Shown here in pieces: positions 1-13,800 of a stretch of 64,000 nucleotides of DNA (position 1 is its first letter; each line of letters begins with the position of its first letter). The translations under genes were made by a program, and so were the position numbers. Below the pieces are notes generated by a model. It saw only the letters and a program-made list of their open reading frames with translations, did no database searches and was not told where the DNA came from. Source of the DNA: Rallus limicola (Eukaryota; Chordata; Aves; Gruiformes; Rallidae); the NCBI GenBank assembly GCA_022605955.1, contig JAKCOZ010000002.1:66010783-66074782 (forward strand), read 5' to 3'.

Positions 1-525
1 TGTCCCATGCTGGGGCAGTCCTTTCCTGTGGTAAAGGACTCACGTTGGAGAAATTTGTGGAGGACTATTTCCCATAGGTGGGACCCCACATTGGAGCAGG
101 GGAAAGGTGTGAGGAATGCACTCCGACCCCCAGGTAAGAAGGAAAACTACTGGTGAGGAACTGACCAAAACCTGCATTTCCTGAGTCCCTTCTCCTCCCT
201 GTGCCACAATGGGGGGGATTCTTCCTGGCAAAAGTGAAGCCTGCTGAGAAGGGAGGGGAGGGGAAAAGGTGCTTTAAGATCTGGTCGCATTTCTCATTAT
301 CAGATTCTGGTTTCACTGTGTGTGCAGTGTAATAAATTAGAGTTTTTCTTTCCTTTATTCTGTGTTGAGTCTGTTTTGCCCATAATGCTAATTGCAGAAT
401 GATCTCTCCCTGCCCTTGACTCCTAAGCCTCTCAATATATATTTTCTCTCTTGTCCAGCTGAAAAGGGGAGTGATAGAGTAGCTTTGGTGGGTGTCCATC
501 CTCCAGCCGGGGTCAAACCACCACA
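1..525 (+). mobile_element. ERVL-type endogenous retrovirus LTR, 5' end cut by the window
   Basis: The stretch has the order of elements I know from avian ERVL LTRs: a purine-rich middle with G-rich runs near 251-263, a poly(A) signal AATAAA at 331-336, the segment GAGTCTGTTTTGCCCATAA soon after it, and a 3' end running through TTTGGTGGG to GGTCAAACCACCACA at 511-525, which ends in the expected CA. The 5' terminus is outside the window, so neither the full length nor a target duplication can be checked. No gag, pol or env coding follows. It may be a solo LTR, or the 5' LTR of a decayed provirus. The family assignment is from memory of the avian consensus. Confidence 0.8.
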
Positions 526-3500
526 GGGTTACATTGGAAGAAGGAAGATGATGAGAGAGCTGTGAGAAGAGAAAAGAAATCAGGAGAAAGTAGCTCACTG
601 ACAAAGAGAAGCAGCTTCAAAGCTCATGAAAAGAACAAATGTCTACTGAGGACAGCCTAGGAACAGGAAGGAAGAAAAGCCCAGAGCCCACCTCCTTTAA
701 TCTAGTTTTACAAGAAAGGAAGCTTGATTAGTATAAGCTTACTAGTGGAAAGCAGGGATTCTTGTCTTTAGGTATAAAATAAAACAGGCTAGCACACAGG
801 GGTGAGATGGTTCTTACCAGGCTGGTGGCATCATTAACTTAGCACCTAAGGGGAGTTTTTGCTTCCACCAAAAGGTGGAAGCATTAGAAGAAGAAAGGGA
901 TGTCTCAGCTTTGTCAGTGAGGGGAGAGGAAAGCTGGAGAAGTCCTGAAAACACAAACTCTTCAAAACAAGTTCATTTGCATGCTGTGAATGCTTTGTGT
1001 TCTTCTAAAATGAAGCTTCGCACTCAGTGTACCAACTAAAATGTTGCTGCTGCAAGAGCACCAGGAGAACATCAAATGATTAGGAAAGGTGTACCTGGCA
1101 GCTGTTGAGAAATATTCATTAAAAGTGATGCAGAAGAGCACAACCCAAAGGGATCAATACTGTGTTTGAAGCATAATCAGCACTTCACTAAATTAACTGA
1201 ACAATTATTACATATAAATTGCACAGGTAAAACAAAGGGTGGTAACATCACAAATAGCAGTAGGGATAGTACAAAAGACCAGGCAATAATCCTATCATAA
1301 TAAATAAGAGTCAATCACACCAAATGCACTTTTTTTTTCAGCCACAGACAAAACTACACATATGCAATGTGAGATGCTGAATATGTACTGAAAAAAATGT
1401 CAAAAGTATATGCTTTTAAAACACTTTTAAATGCTTTTGAAGGGAAAATATAGGACTGGGATTATTGAGTAACAACAGGGAAGTGATTTTCACTTCTTTT
1501 TATACATGATAAGACCAACACAAGCATAATGAGTAGCAATGGGGGTTCATGCTACACAAAAACATTACTGAGAAATCACAAAGGGTGCAGAAAAGTATTC
1601 AAAGGGTAGAGAAAATGCCTTCCTGTGGGAGATATAAAGAATTCAATCACTACAGTTTATGCAAAAGAAAGTTAATGACAGTGGCTTCACACTGTCCTAG
1701 AGAGAAAATTTCTGTTATTAAGGCACTTGGTGAGCTATAAAAGAGAGGCAAAAACCAATGTCTGGAAGCTAAAACCAGACAAATCCAATATGAAAACACA
1801 CACAGTTTTAATACTGATTAATGAGTGGAAAAACAATTCTCAGAGGAAGTGATAGATTTTCTTTCTCTCTTGATTTCTTCCCATTAAGACTGGCTTTCTA
1901 GACCTTAAGTTGTAGCCAAACCAGTTAATGGGCACAGGAAAGGGATCTCTGGTGATCACCTGCATAGGTATTTATTGATCCTTCTTAGTCACTCTAAGTC
2001 ACTGAATGCATCTCAGATTGGGGATATAAGCAGAGCACTCTTAGGGGGCATTTGCTAGTCTTCAGTGGTCTTTGAGGGAGGGTGATGAGACAGGGGATCC
2101 CAGCACCAGACAAGGAACCTTTCTCCTTAAACTTCTGCTGTCCATTTTTATTTCAAATGTCAGCAAGCTGTAATGCCCTTGTACTTGACAAGAAGAGGAA
2201 AAGATCTGCTTTGAAAAGAATCACAGTTTGGGGGAAGTTATTTTCTGCTTAGGCAGGTGACCACATCACATGACTTGACAGTGGAGGAGGAACCCCATTT
2301 CTTCCTGACCTGTACTTTACATCACTGTAACAGAAGCAAAAGTTGTCCTTAGATATCTTTCTTCCTGAGTTAGCTCAGACTAGAATGTGCTTTAGTTTGC
2401 ACAAAGGTATGGAATACATGAATTATAGAAAGTACTTAACGTGCCTATCCAACATGAGCCATCTCCAGATTCTTGTCCCTCAGGAAATCTAGCACACAGG
2501 CAGCTAGAGGACAATTAATGACAACAGTTGCTTTAATTAAGAATTCCTTTACTTTTATCCACCTGAGAAACACAGCTTTAATACACTGTCAAGTGTTTGT
2601 TAAGTCTCTCAATGTCAATTGTCCACAGATATTTGCCATTGCAATCTCTAATCACATAGCTGTAGCTTTTTCATACAGAAGGTGAATAATGAAACCTTGT
2701 CACTCTTAGTCTATATATAGTTTATACAGTTTAGGTTTATTTCGGATAGGAAATGTTCTGGGCCTGTTCTCAGGATAAGCTTCCTTGGAGAAGAGAGATT
2801 TGAATGGGTTTGGTTGGGTTTTTTTAAATTTTTATGTAAATGTAGCTGGAGTCATTTACTCTGACAGAAAAAGCAGAATAAAAGTTTCAAAAATATTTTG
2901 TTTACTAATCATGCCACCCATTGTGCACTGTGTAACTCTATGGATGGGCATTTTCAAAGGAAGACAAAAGAAGTTTTCATTGCAGCATTAGTGATAGAAG
3001 GCGCCTGCCCTTGTAATGGATTTCCTGGGTTTGAAATGTACTTTACCCAAAATGGGAAAAAATGAAGCATTTTAACAGCTGCTGCATATTTTGCAACTGA
3101 TTTAATTGACTATGCCATTTGAGACATGAATGACATTTTAGTTGACAAAGTTCATGATAAATTCAGCTGCTGGCAATGTAATTATTTCTAGTAATTTATT
3201 CATCTGTAGGTTTCCAAGCAGCAAGATTTCTGTGGTTTTGCAGATGTGATAGTTAGCTGAGTCTCTTTTACAGGACGTAACCTATGTTTCTTCTTGTCTG
3301 TTTGTTTTATATCAGACCAAAAAAAATGATTGAACTTGGTATAGTAGGAAGAGTACATTCTTTCTAGACTAAGAGATACAGTACTGAGGAGTGGAAACAG
3401 GAGCAGCTACCTTTTACAAATAATTCAGTGATATCCAAGGATTAAAGGAGAAAGCTGGGCATTAGCTGTTAGTTTCTCAAAAAAAACAATATATGAAATC

Positions 3501-6500
3501 TCTGGCATTGGTCAAAACAGGTCAATTCTCATTTCAACAGTTTTTACGTATGAATTTTTAGGTTTGGATGAAAATAAAGAATAGGCTTGCAAGAGCTTGT
3601 CTGCATGGAATAGTTAGTGCAGCATAATTACACTGCAATGATTTCTTCACACTGACTCCATGCCTGGAAAGCATCACTGTGTGCTGGAGGATCCTATGCT
3701 GAGTAAAGTCACCTCCTTTCTATAAGTGTAAAGGAGCCTTGAGAGATTAACCTTACTAGCCCTAAAGCTAACCTTTTAAATTTAATCTACAAGTACTCAT
3801 GTGCTGTAATTTAGTAGCTGCCCAGAAAGAAAGTGGTGCTATAAATTATTTCCCTCATTTACTGTGGACTAACTGATCTGTGAAGAAGTCACCTGGGTAC
3901 CTTTGAAATTTATATTCACATTTTTGGCTTCACAGAGCAACCACTTTCTTGTCATACTCAGACATAACAATCAAAGTCTTGACTTTGACCAGGGTTTAAG
4001 GAAGCAGCAGTTACTCAAAATCAATCTTTAGCAATACTCAAAAAAAACCCCAAACCCCAAAATAAACGAAAACAACATATTTTGGAGCACTTTATATACT
4101 AAGAAACCTCTTCAGTTTCCTGGTTGATTTATAGTGCTAGCTACAGATGGAGTAATCACAAAAAGACACCTACTAGTTCATGGCACATATTTGCAATGTG
4201 CATTGTGAGAGGTATTTTTACTGATCAACTAAATTTAATGCGAACTAAGGCAGCAGGGATTCTGGATTTAGATAGATGTTTTTCTGTTCTGAAGCATAAG
4301 AGCAAAGCGCTTTCTGAGACTAGGTAAAGCAGGCATCTAATAGACCTTTGAAGTAGCTGATATTTATTTCCAGGACATCTTTCAAATGGAAAAAAAAGTA
4401 ATCATGTTTTTTCTATTTTTGTTTGCCCCTATCCCTCATATAGGTAATTAGCAGTACTGTCAGATGAAGATGTGATCTCAATTTTTTTCTCCAAAAAGTA
4501 TGCAAAAATGTTTGTCAAATTCTATCAGAACTTTTTTTTTTTTACATTTGTGACATCAGTTTTATGTCTTAGTCTGGAAATCCATACATCTTGTTTGAAT
4601 CAGGACTTTTTTTTTATTATCAAGAAATTATATATGCAATCAGATGGGTTAGCAAAATCAATAAATTCCAAAGTTATATTTTTAACATTGTTTTAGTGCT
4701 GCTTTCCAGACTTAGGAAACAGTGAATATAATTCTAATTCATTATATATAAGGTCTCTGGTCTAAACACAGAATTTATTTTGAAAAGAGCAGGGATACTT
4801 TGTTGAATTATAATAGCTGCTATTTAGGCTAATGTATACATCACAATTTGTTATATGATAATTGTAAGTGCGCTAGCATTATAAAAACTTTCAATGAAAT
4901 AAAATCATTTGTAAAGGGATGTAGGAGAGGGAAGCCAGAAGAAAATAAGATGACCCATCATTATATAGCAGTTGGTCCAATTCTGCCAAGCTTATAGTTC
5001 GGGGCCTGATCATCAGAAAACATCATAAGCCTAGAGAGGTTTTTACTGACTTCCAAATCTTGTCTAAGATAAAAGCAAACAAAAGTCTTAAACCATTACC
5101 ATAGCAACATTATTAACGTTATGTTAGTTAGTGCTGCAGCAACATTACTATTTTTAACAAACAGTGCTTCCCCCTCTTTAGTAGTTCATCTAAAAGAGAA
5201 AGCATACAGAAATATTTACTTCGTGTCTGTCTCACGACGAGAGATTATCATCTCAAGTAATGATCAATCACCACTGAAATGGCATAAAATCTTTGGTGAC
5301 ATGCATTGTGTTAAACACTTAACATCCTAAATTAACAGATCTAAATATTTAATTACAACTGATCTGGAAGCAATACCAGTAAATCTTCTCATTTGGAGTG
5401 TAAAGCAAATATACCTTCCACCCATTCCATCAGCTGCTACATATGGACGCATCTATGTACTGAATTTGGCAGCAAAAATTTTTGTATTACTTGACAAAAA
5501 TTACTTGAGCTCATAATTTAGATACTTCAGTATTTTTTGTCTTCACAGGAATAGGATGTATAGAACCAGCATTTCTAGCTACTAATGTAGCAATGCACAA
5601 CAGTTACATATTCTTTTAATTCTAGATTATCTGACCTTTTTTTCAGTTTTCTTTGACATTTCCTATTATCGATACCTTTTTCTTGGGAGATTAAAAAACA
5701 CTCATTTAACTTTAGGTTTATTCAGGAAAAGAGTAAGAGATTAAAAGTATTACACTGGAAATTGTTGAGTGAAAACAAGACTTATGTATAGTAGAGTCTT
5801 CTGATTCCTTCTTCCTTCAATGTTATGTCAACATTTCACTGGGTGAAAAAGTAATTTCCATTAGAATAATATACTAATGGATAGTTATACAGATGCTTGG
5901 AAATAGAAATGTACACAAAACTCAGAGTGAACAAGAAAGAGTTCTCCCTGCTGCCCCGCACTTGGAAAACTTCCCTTTGCATTTCTGGATATCTGTGGTG
6001 GAAACAGCAGTGGGACAAGTAATTTCCAGAAAGCTACTGTGTCAACCAGAATGACTGGGACATTATGTGCTCTGCCTTTCTCCTTGCATGTACCTGCTTC
6101 ATTCTGGAAGGTATTCTAGGCAGCAATAGGATGGGAAACAAGTATTATTCATAATCAGCCAAGAATACTTGGCAAAAAAAAGGAACAGTGAGTTTTTTTG
6201 CTTTCAGCCAGCTTTAAAGGTTTGGGGTTTTTTTCTTTTTTTTCTTTTGCTGCTGTGTGTCTTTGGGGAGTGACAAGAATTTGTCCAGGCATTACATTAA
6301 ATAAAGTACTTTCTATTCCCATCTGGAATAAATGCCAATTCTGAACCAATTTATTGTAGCCAGCCTGAAATGAATAGCTTTCTCTTACTGCCAAAATCTT
6401 AATTTTTGAAATAAACTTGATATTCTCCATAAGAGATCTTTTTGCTGTAGCAAGGTGTTGATATGTATGCTCTCATTGGAAGTGGCATTACTTCTAGATG

Positions 6501-9500
6501 TGTTCAAATTTTCAGGATTTACAAAAATACCTAAAAGTGATTTTATTTTTACTTGTTGCTTTGAGATAGCTGCATGTCACACTGTTAGAACAGTGCTAAT
6601 CCAGAACAATTGCATTTCTGTGAATGTAAGCCACCAGTGAGGACGAACTGTAGCAGGAAAGGTAAAACTCATCATTAGGTAACAAGGGACTGTATAATTG
6701 AAATTTGCGAAGTGAAGAATGAATCATGCTCCATGTCCTGGAATGCTGTGAAGCTTTCAAAGGAAAAAAAATCCCAACTTCTTTTAGAATATTATCCAGG
6801 TTTATGTGGCCTAGCAGGCCATCTCTGAGTCAGAGAGAGTTCGGCACACACTGACCTTCTGAAAGGGAAATTTGTCTTCTAATCTCACAATGACTTCATA
6901 TGGAAGACATGGTGAAAAAATATCTGGTTGTTACAAGAAATGGAGCTCTTTAATAACAATGAAAAGACATCTTTCCTCATCAATTCTATTTCCATGATGT
7001 TCCTAAACTAATATATCACAGAAAGCAATGATGTATTTTTAACCTTGTACACTTGACTTAGACATGCTCCTCATTACCTACAAGCTACAAAAATTGTGTG
7101 ACACTGACTCAGTTCACAGTCCTACAATTTACCTGAAGTACTAAATTATTAATAATTGCTCCTCAATTGTAATTAGGAACTAAAGAGAGCTGTTGGATTA
7201 GCATTTCTAGTTCAATGGCCTATTTTCGCCTTCCTTTCAGAAGTGCAAGTGTCTCTGTAGATAAGTAATGAAGCACACAGTAATTTGGCATCCCTATAAG
7301 GATACTGAGGCCACATTCCCTGGCCTTGTCATCTTTGTACATTTTACCCAGAAAGCCTTATTGCAATAGGATTAACCTCTTTACAGAGGAATGAGTGTCC
7401 TGTGTCAGAACAAACATCTCTGCTAAACATGTCTTATCCCCAGTGGTGGTCAAGAGCAGATGCTGAGGGAAGAATACCTGAACAGGGCTATCAGGCAGCA
7501 GTGCTTTCCCTGAACACCTTCCCAGTTTCCAATATTTTACAGCTCAAGGATTTGTTTTGCTAAAAGTGATATGCTGATATTGAATAGTACTCAGGCATGC
7601 TACTGATTCACCTAATGTTTTTTGTAAGCCTTTAATAATCGCAGCAGTGCCTGTCATGTTCCATAGAACAACTGTCTGCCATGGGCAGATGCCTTCTTTA
7701 GTATCTTTTTACCACCGGTTTCTTGTAGAAAATGATTCCATATCTTTGATCATCCTTGTTACCTCTCTCCAAAGTTAGCTTTACCACAGTCTTTTTCAGA
7801 CAGATGTTTAGAACCCTACACATCAGCCAAGATGCAGGAGTACCTTGGATTTACACAGTAGGCCAAAACATTTTTGTTAAATGCCCAAGATTTCACTTCA
7901 GAGTACTAGTAGCCAGCTTACAGTCCAGTAGGTTTTAAATTTCCAGTTCATTCCCTTGCCACCAATGAAATTTAAATTCTGTTTGCTTATTCTAGTAGAG
8001 CACTGTGGCGATCAAGTCGCTCCATGTGCTACTGGAGTCACATGTGAGGAGTATACAATCAATATTCACCTGAGATATCTGCTATTTCCTTGCTCAGTCA
8101 GGAAGGAAGAACAATTGTTCCAGATGTTCACAAGTCAATTTTATCAGTGGTGTAACTGCACTGAAAACAACAGGCACCTGATAAGATAAGTTGCATTTAA
8201 AGGAAATACTGGTTTCTCATGGAGAAATAAAGCTTCTGCTCAAAATCTAAGGGCTTTCAGGTTTTTTCAACTTTACTTCATCTTGCAAAGTGCACATAGC
8301 CCCTGTTTGTCAGCAGCATTTTCTGCTTAATTTGTTTTTAACACAGTCCTATCAGTTTAAAAATTCTAACTTCCAAACTGGCATGCCCCTAACAATGAAC
8401 TGTTTGCCTATATTTTATGCAGAAAAAATAAATTACTGATAAATTATGATTTCTGGGAGGTGCTACATATCTTAAGCAAAGCTCACATACTGACTCACTG
8501 TCATTCCTAATGATATTCCTTGTCTACAAATTATTATCTTCCTCAAATCAGTCAGCAGTCACACATGAGCTCAATAAGAGCTGTCACATTTAGCAAAATA
8601 ACCTTTTCTTTCCCACCAAAATATGCTCAAAATCAAGATAGATAAGACTGTAGCCCAAAACTACTGGTTCTAAGCAGAGAAATGGGGCACAGCTCTTCTA
8701 GTATCCTATTGAATTGACTGTTTTAAGTTGTTCCCTGTGGTGCCTGATAGTGTCCACAGTCTGTCATCCTATTTTGATGAAGACATCTCCTGGTGGTTTT
8801 CTGGGGAGGTTGTATTGGCTTCTGTTGGGTTTTGTTGTTGATTTCAGTTTTTTTAATTTGCTTTTTAATGTGAGTGTAATAAAGTTCAGAATGGTTTTCA
8901 AAACAAAATTCTGCTGCTCCTTTCTCATTAACTTGGAATGCTTTCAAGCTCAATTTTCTCAACTGCAATGTAAATAATTTCTCCTGCCTGCAAGCCCTGT
9001 AAACACATACAAAGATACATGGGTCACTGCATAGCCACATACTTAGAAACATTCTCATGGGAGCACTGAGCGGGACAGTTGTCAACTGTTTTAACAGCTT
9101 TCATACCTTTAAGGAACTTGGCATTTATGATTATTATCCCTGTATTGAAATTAAATGTAATTCATTATGTTTATATGTTAATGTTATTTATAATACCGTG
9201 ACACACTGAAGGAAGGCATTTGACTAAGAACACCTTTTCTCTTTGAAATCTCATTTTACAATACCATTATAAAGAGCCATAAAGCAAAAGATTGGTAACT
9301 TACTGTGTAATTTATTTCTTTCAGCCAAAGATTTGGCTTGTAGACAGAAACAATTAAAACTACCAAAGAAAATATGTTTTAAGAAGAAATACTGTAACTC
9401 TGGGCAATAAGTTTCCATTAGACTCACTATGTGAAATCTTCTTTTCACCTTGCAGACTGTTATAAGTCATTGTTACTCAAACCCTGAGGCAGTCTCTGCT

Positions 9501-10384
9501 GTATAGTTTGAAAAAGGGAAGCCAGTGGTCGAAAGCACTTCCATGGGGAGAGCTGTTGTGTGGTTTTAATCTACTATTTTTTTCAAACAAATGATAATTC
9601 ATTGAACAAATGAAAACTGCAGTAGGGAAACTCTATCTCACATTAGTGCAACCTGGATATTATGATTTGTATTTTTTAAAATGAAAAACTAGAAATTTCT
9701 GCTATTACAGTTTTTGTATAAAAACCAGATTTGATCACAATACCTGATGTATAACTAACAGCAAAAGCTCAGCTAAATTGCTGTGTAATTTACCAACTTC
9801 AGTTCACACAGATAAAAATTCAGACCTCAGACTTTGTTAGTCAAATTTCAAAGCAGAATTGTAGGTTATAGCTCTGGATGCTTCTCACCAGAATGAACAA
9901 AATAATTACACTCTTTAAACCCTATGAACAGTGCACTCAGTGCATAAGCAACTCCGACACCACCACCTGGGAACAATACTTTGTTCAAAATGTCATTCTT
10001 CTTACACCCCAAGGTTTTGTTATTATTATTGACACCAGCATTTTATCTGTCTCTCTTAGGAGCATCATAACAACAAGCATTTCTATGTGCTATCACTTTC
10101 ATAGATGCTAATATCCAGTCATGCTTGATGCTATTGGGTAGGAAGTCCCGAAATTCTAAGGATACTTCACCAACATCCTTCCTGCCACAGGAAGCAATGC
10201 CCAGTTTTAATTCGAAGTCCCAACAGTTAATCCAATTATAATAATTTCTTTGACAATCTCCATTCCAAGTTTCCTCTTCTACAGCTTGGTCTCACCAAGT
10301 GTAAAACCACATCTGAGTTCTGTTTCACATCAAGTACTTGCAAGAGCAATGGATTCTTGGGACAAGATAATCACCACCTTATTT
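526..10384. other. Gene-free stretch
   Basis: About 9.9 kb of AT-rich sequence without a supportable gene. The longest open frames (up to 120 codons, 8723-9085 minus) show no recognisable domain or codon pattern and overlap unrelated frames. It contains short A or T runs, one copy each of the AAAAACCCCAA-type motif at 4041-4062 (plus) and 6221-6235 (minus), and AT-rich stretches near 3060-3210 and 7140-7210 that have the look of conserved non-coding DNA. No tRNA, CR1 or LTR signature was seen. Confidence 0.6.
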
Positions 10385-10830
10385 TGTTGTTTTGGGCTGG
10401 GACAGAGTTAACAGTCTGCATAATAGCTGGTATAGTGATATGTTTTGGATTTATGATCAAAACATTGTTGACAGCACACTGTTGCTGAACAGCTTGCATA
10501 GCACCAAGGCTTTCTGTTTCTCATGTCCCACCACGTGAGCAGACTGAAATGCACAAGTTGTGGGGAGATACAGGTAGGACAACTGACCTCAACTGACCAA
10601 AGGGATATCCCATACTTTATTGCATCACGCTCAGCAATAAATGCTAGAGGAAAGATGGAGGGAGAGGGATGTTCAGAGTTCTGCTTGCACATGCAGCTTT
10701 TGCTTTACCTATTAAACTGCCGTTATCTCAATTCACAAGTTTTCTTTTACCCTACTCATTCTGTCCACCACTGAATGAGCAAGTGGCTGTGAGGGGCTGA
10801 GCTTTCCACTGAGGTTAGTAAAAATTATCA
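10385..10830 (+). mobile_element. Solo LTR of the avian TGTCCTGGTTTCAG family, degraded
   Basis: The start, TGTTGTTTTGGGCTGGGA, followed by CAGAGTTAACAG, is a mutated form of the avian LTR that opens TGTCCTGGTTTCAGCTGGGA. The rest follows the family order: GTTTTGGATTTATGAT, a segment reading ACTGACCAAAGGGATATCCC, an ATTAAA poly(A) signal at 10711-10716, CTCAATTCACAAGTTTTC, and an end containing GAGCAAGTGGCTGTGAGG and GCTGAGCTTTCCACTGAGG. It belongs to the same broad family as the copies at 16656-17485 and 28659-29220 but lies in the opposite orientation. No target duplication is visible, and the last bases are too eroded to place exactly. Confidence 0.8.
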
Positions 10831-13800
10831 CCTCTTTTCCTCGATAATATAAGCCTCATTTAACAGCCAGATTTCCTACTCAATTCTGACTTTGTGTGGA
10901 GTTGCAGAGACTTTCAAAGTCACCAATGAAGTCCACGTTTTAACATGGATAAAGCACCTTTCTGGTAATCATTGCCCTGATGAGAAATAGATGAAAGATG
11001 ACAACTTTTGTAGTATTCTCCTCTGCTCCAGGTACCTGCTGTTCTCCTTGGAGCGTAAGATCCAAATAGTGTCGTTGCTGTAACTTTTTGCTTGGAAAAA
11101 GGTCATTAAGTGTGACCTACACACAAAACTACTGTTAGAGAAAATAGATGAAGACAAAACAGCTCAAGTGTTTTAGATTACCTCTACAGTCATTAAAGGA
11201 CAGCAGAATATAGCATCTACTTTTTCCAAAATGTGAACTTAAAAAGTGGAATTTTAGTCAGTTATTTCAGATAATACATTCATCTTATCTAAGGTGCATC
11301 AGGGAAAAAAGTGAAAGGCAGAAAGGTACCTAGGGTAGTAGAGTAGTAGATCTACCAAATCACCCTAGAATAAGGTGAACTTAAAGAGAATAAGCCATAA
11401 ACTCACCTCATTTAGTTCAGAAGAGCCATGAAGTGAGAGAAGACTGCCTAGCTGAATGTTTCAGAAACGTGCTGAGCACTTACACTTCCTCTTTCTGATT
11501 CAGAGAAAGATGTAGAGAAATGGAATAATGATCATGAGTAGGACAAAGAAAAGGTGATAACAATAAATTGAGTCGTTTTACTGCATTATAAAATTGTTCA
11601 TTAGCACCTTTAATATCCATTAGAGATTTCCTAATGCCAGAGATCACACAATAAGATTATGCACAATTTTCAAGTAATTTGACAAGCAACACATTAATAA
11701 ATGAACATTCAGGGCTAATTATTTGTCCATCAAAAAGAAAAATTATGTGATATTTCATGAATAGTGCAAAACTACAGAAGCATTATGAGAAAAAGTCTGT
11801 GAAGTGACCCTCCTGAAATGCTTTAACTGCCCAAATGGTTACAGTGTAATTTGCTGCAAGCTAAATTCACTGACTCATCTTTCAGCTGTCTAATAGAAGA
11901 GATAATGCACTGTACCAGAGGTTAATCTGGCTAGCATGCATCTTTCTTTGGTATCTCCAAGCCTTGAGAAGAAATTATAAAGGTCAAAGTTTAAAAAGTT
12001 ACCTGTTCTAAGATTTTCCCCAAGAAAGCAAGCTAAAAAAATAATCTTAATTTAAGATAATAAAGATTAAAAATAGTTAATATTAAATAGTAAAATTATG
12101 ATAACACTAGAGAATTTCTTAAAAAGCCACCTCTTTTCCTCCATTTTTTAAAGTTCTTTGAGAATTAGATAAAATATTCATCAGAGACAGCTGAGCATAA
12201 AGTCCTCTGTAATAGTATGAGACACTTTGTAGGTGAACCAAAGCTGACAAGTCCTAATAGTAGCTTTGTCCTCCTGAAGCTTGCCATTTAGGCTGGAAAT
12301 AATCATACTCTTCCCTTTAGAGCTGCACTGATTATCAGTATCCTGTATCAACTGTTGAGCCTGAGGGCAGTGAGGAAGGAACAGTGGGGAAAGAGGGAAC
12401 ATTTTACATTGCATATGACTGAGCCAAGTTAGCACTAAAGCTTGTTATTCTGCGATGCCAGCAAAAGTCTAAGCCCTATGTTCTGCAAACTGGCAAAGCT
12501 GAAGATTTATCTGAAAACTGTTTCATTCTAATTAAATAGGAGTTAGGATTAGGAAACTCTTACTGTGGATCAGACACATTAAGTGAGGTTAAATTTGGAT
12601 GTGCCAGTTCTAAGAACATGGCAGAACCACGGTTTTACTGTCTTACCATAAGTTAGTTATTATTCAATGCTTACTCATTCTTTTGCCAGTGTTGGTCTTT
12701 GATATTATGAATTAGTCTTCTGTTATTTGAAGTATCAGTTTCCAATTGAACTTCAATTATTCTTTCAGCAAACAATTCTTTTCCTAAATTAAGCTCCTCA
12801 AGACCTTTTAATTTACTGTAACAAAAAAGGTCACCAACTCAGGAAAGAGGCATAACTCAAAATTATTGAAATGTCCAAAATCAAGGTATTTTCAGATTTT
12901 TTTATGCAAGTTTTTTAATGAGATTCATCATGAGTTCATCTCTACATGTATTGAATAAATGAGAATGAAAACAAGATAAATCCTGAAGTCAGGGGGATAC
13001 CGACAATTATTCTTCCAAAGTAGGCTGCCATAAGAGAGAGTAGTTTTTGTTATCAAAAGACAACATCAGAAAGGACTAACCTTGATTTTACTTGGGGCCA
13101 CCAAATACTTTTTTTAATTCTGGGTAACTATACTATTACTGGAGTAAAAATTACTTTTTTCTAAGATCTTGTTCTTTTATCTATTATTCATAGTCAGTGA
13201 ATAGTCTAGAATACGTAGCCCTGCATACCACATTCTGATGAATGAGCAAGATATTCAGCTGAAAGATATTCAGATATGGGAGCAAACCAGGTAAGTATGT
13301 CAGACAGACAACAGAAGAGACTGTATCACCTCTTCCTTATCTTTCAGTAGAACAGAAGTTTTGATCATTCATTGCCAGCACACCACCTTTCAGCTTTTCC
13401 ACCCACTGCCCCAAAAATCCTTCTAAGTTTATGAAGCAATTATAGAGTCAGCATGGGATTCAGTTCTTCACCTAAAGAGACATAAACTATTATGCTTGCC
13501 ATACTGCATGCCTCTGACAGATGAATGTTTTATTGAAGTCTATACACAGCTGAGGAGGTTTCGAAACAGGCACTTTTTCATGCCTGAGGAAAGGTATCTT
13601 ATGGGGGGAAAAACCTCAACCCAACAAAAAACCAAATTAGAAGTTCTTGCAGCATGCTGTCTGCACAACCATCATGACAAGGAAAACGGAGCCACCATAA
13701 ATTGGAAAGGTGAATTTGAACAATGCTGTGCAAGTGCAGAATTAACTTCTATTTGGTGAACATGAATGTGGAAGAAGAAAACTTAAAAGCAGAGAAATGC

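Noticed and set aside
65..604. 179-codon minus-strand open frame, the longest in the window
   Set aside because: It lies antisense across the ERVL-type LTR and its junction. LTRs of this family carry no gene on that strand, and the translation has no recognisable domain.
6221..6240. Telomere-like TTTGGGG repeat
   Set aside because: Only one TTTGGGGTTTTTTT unit is present. Vertebrate telomeres are TTAGGG arrays, so this is one of the scattered motif copies.
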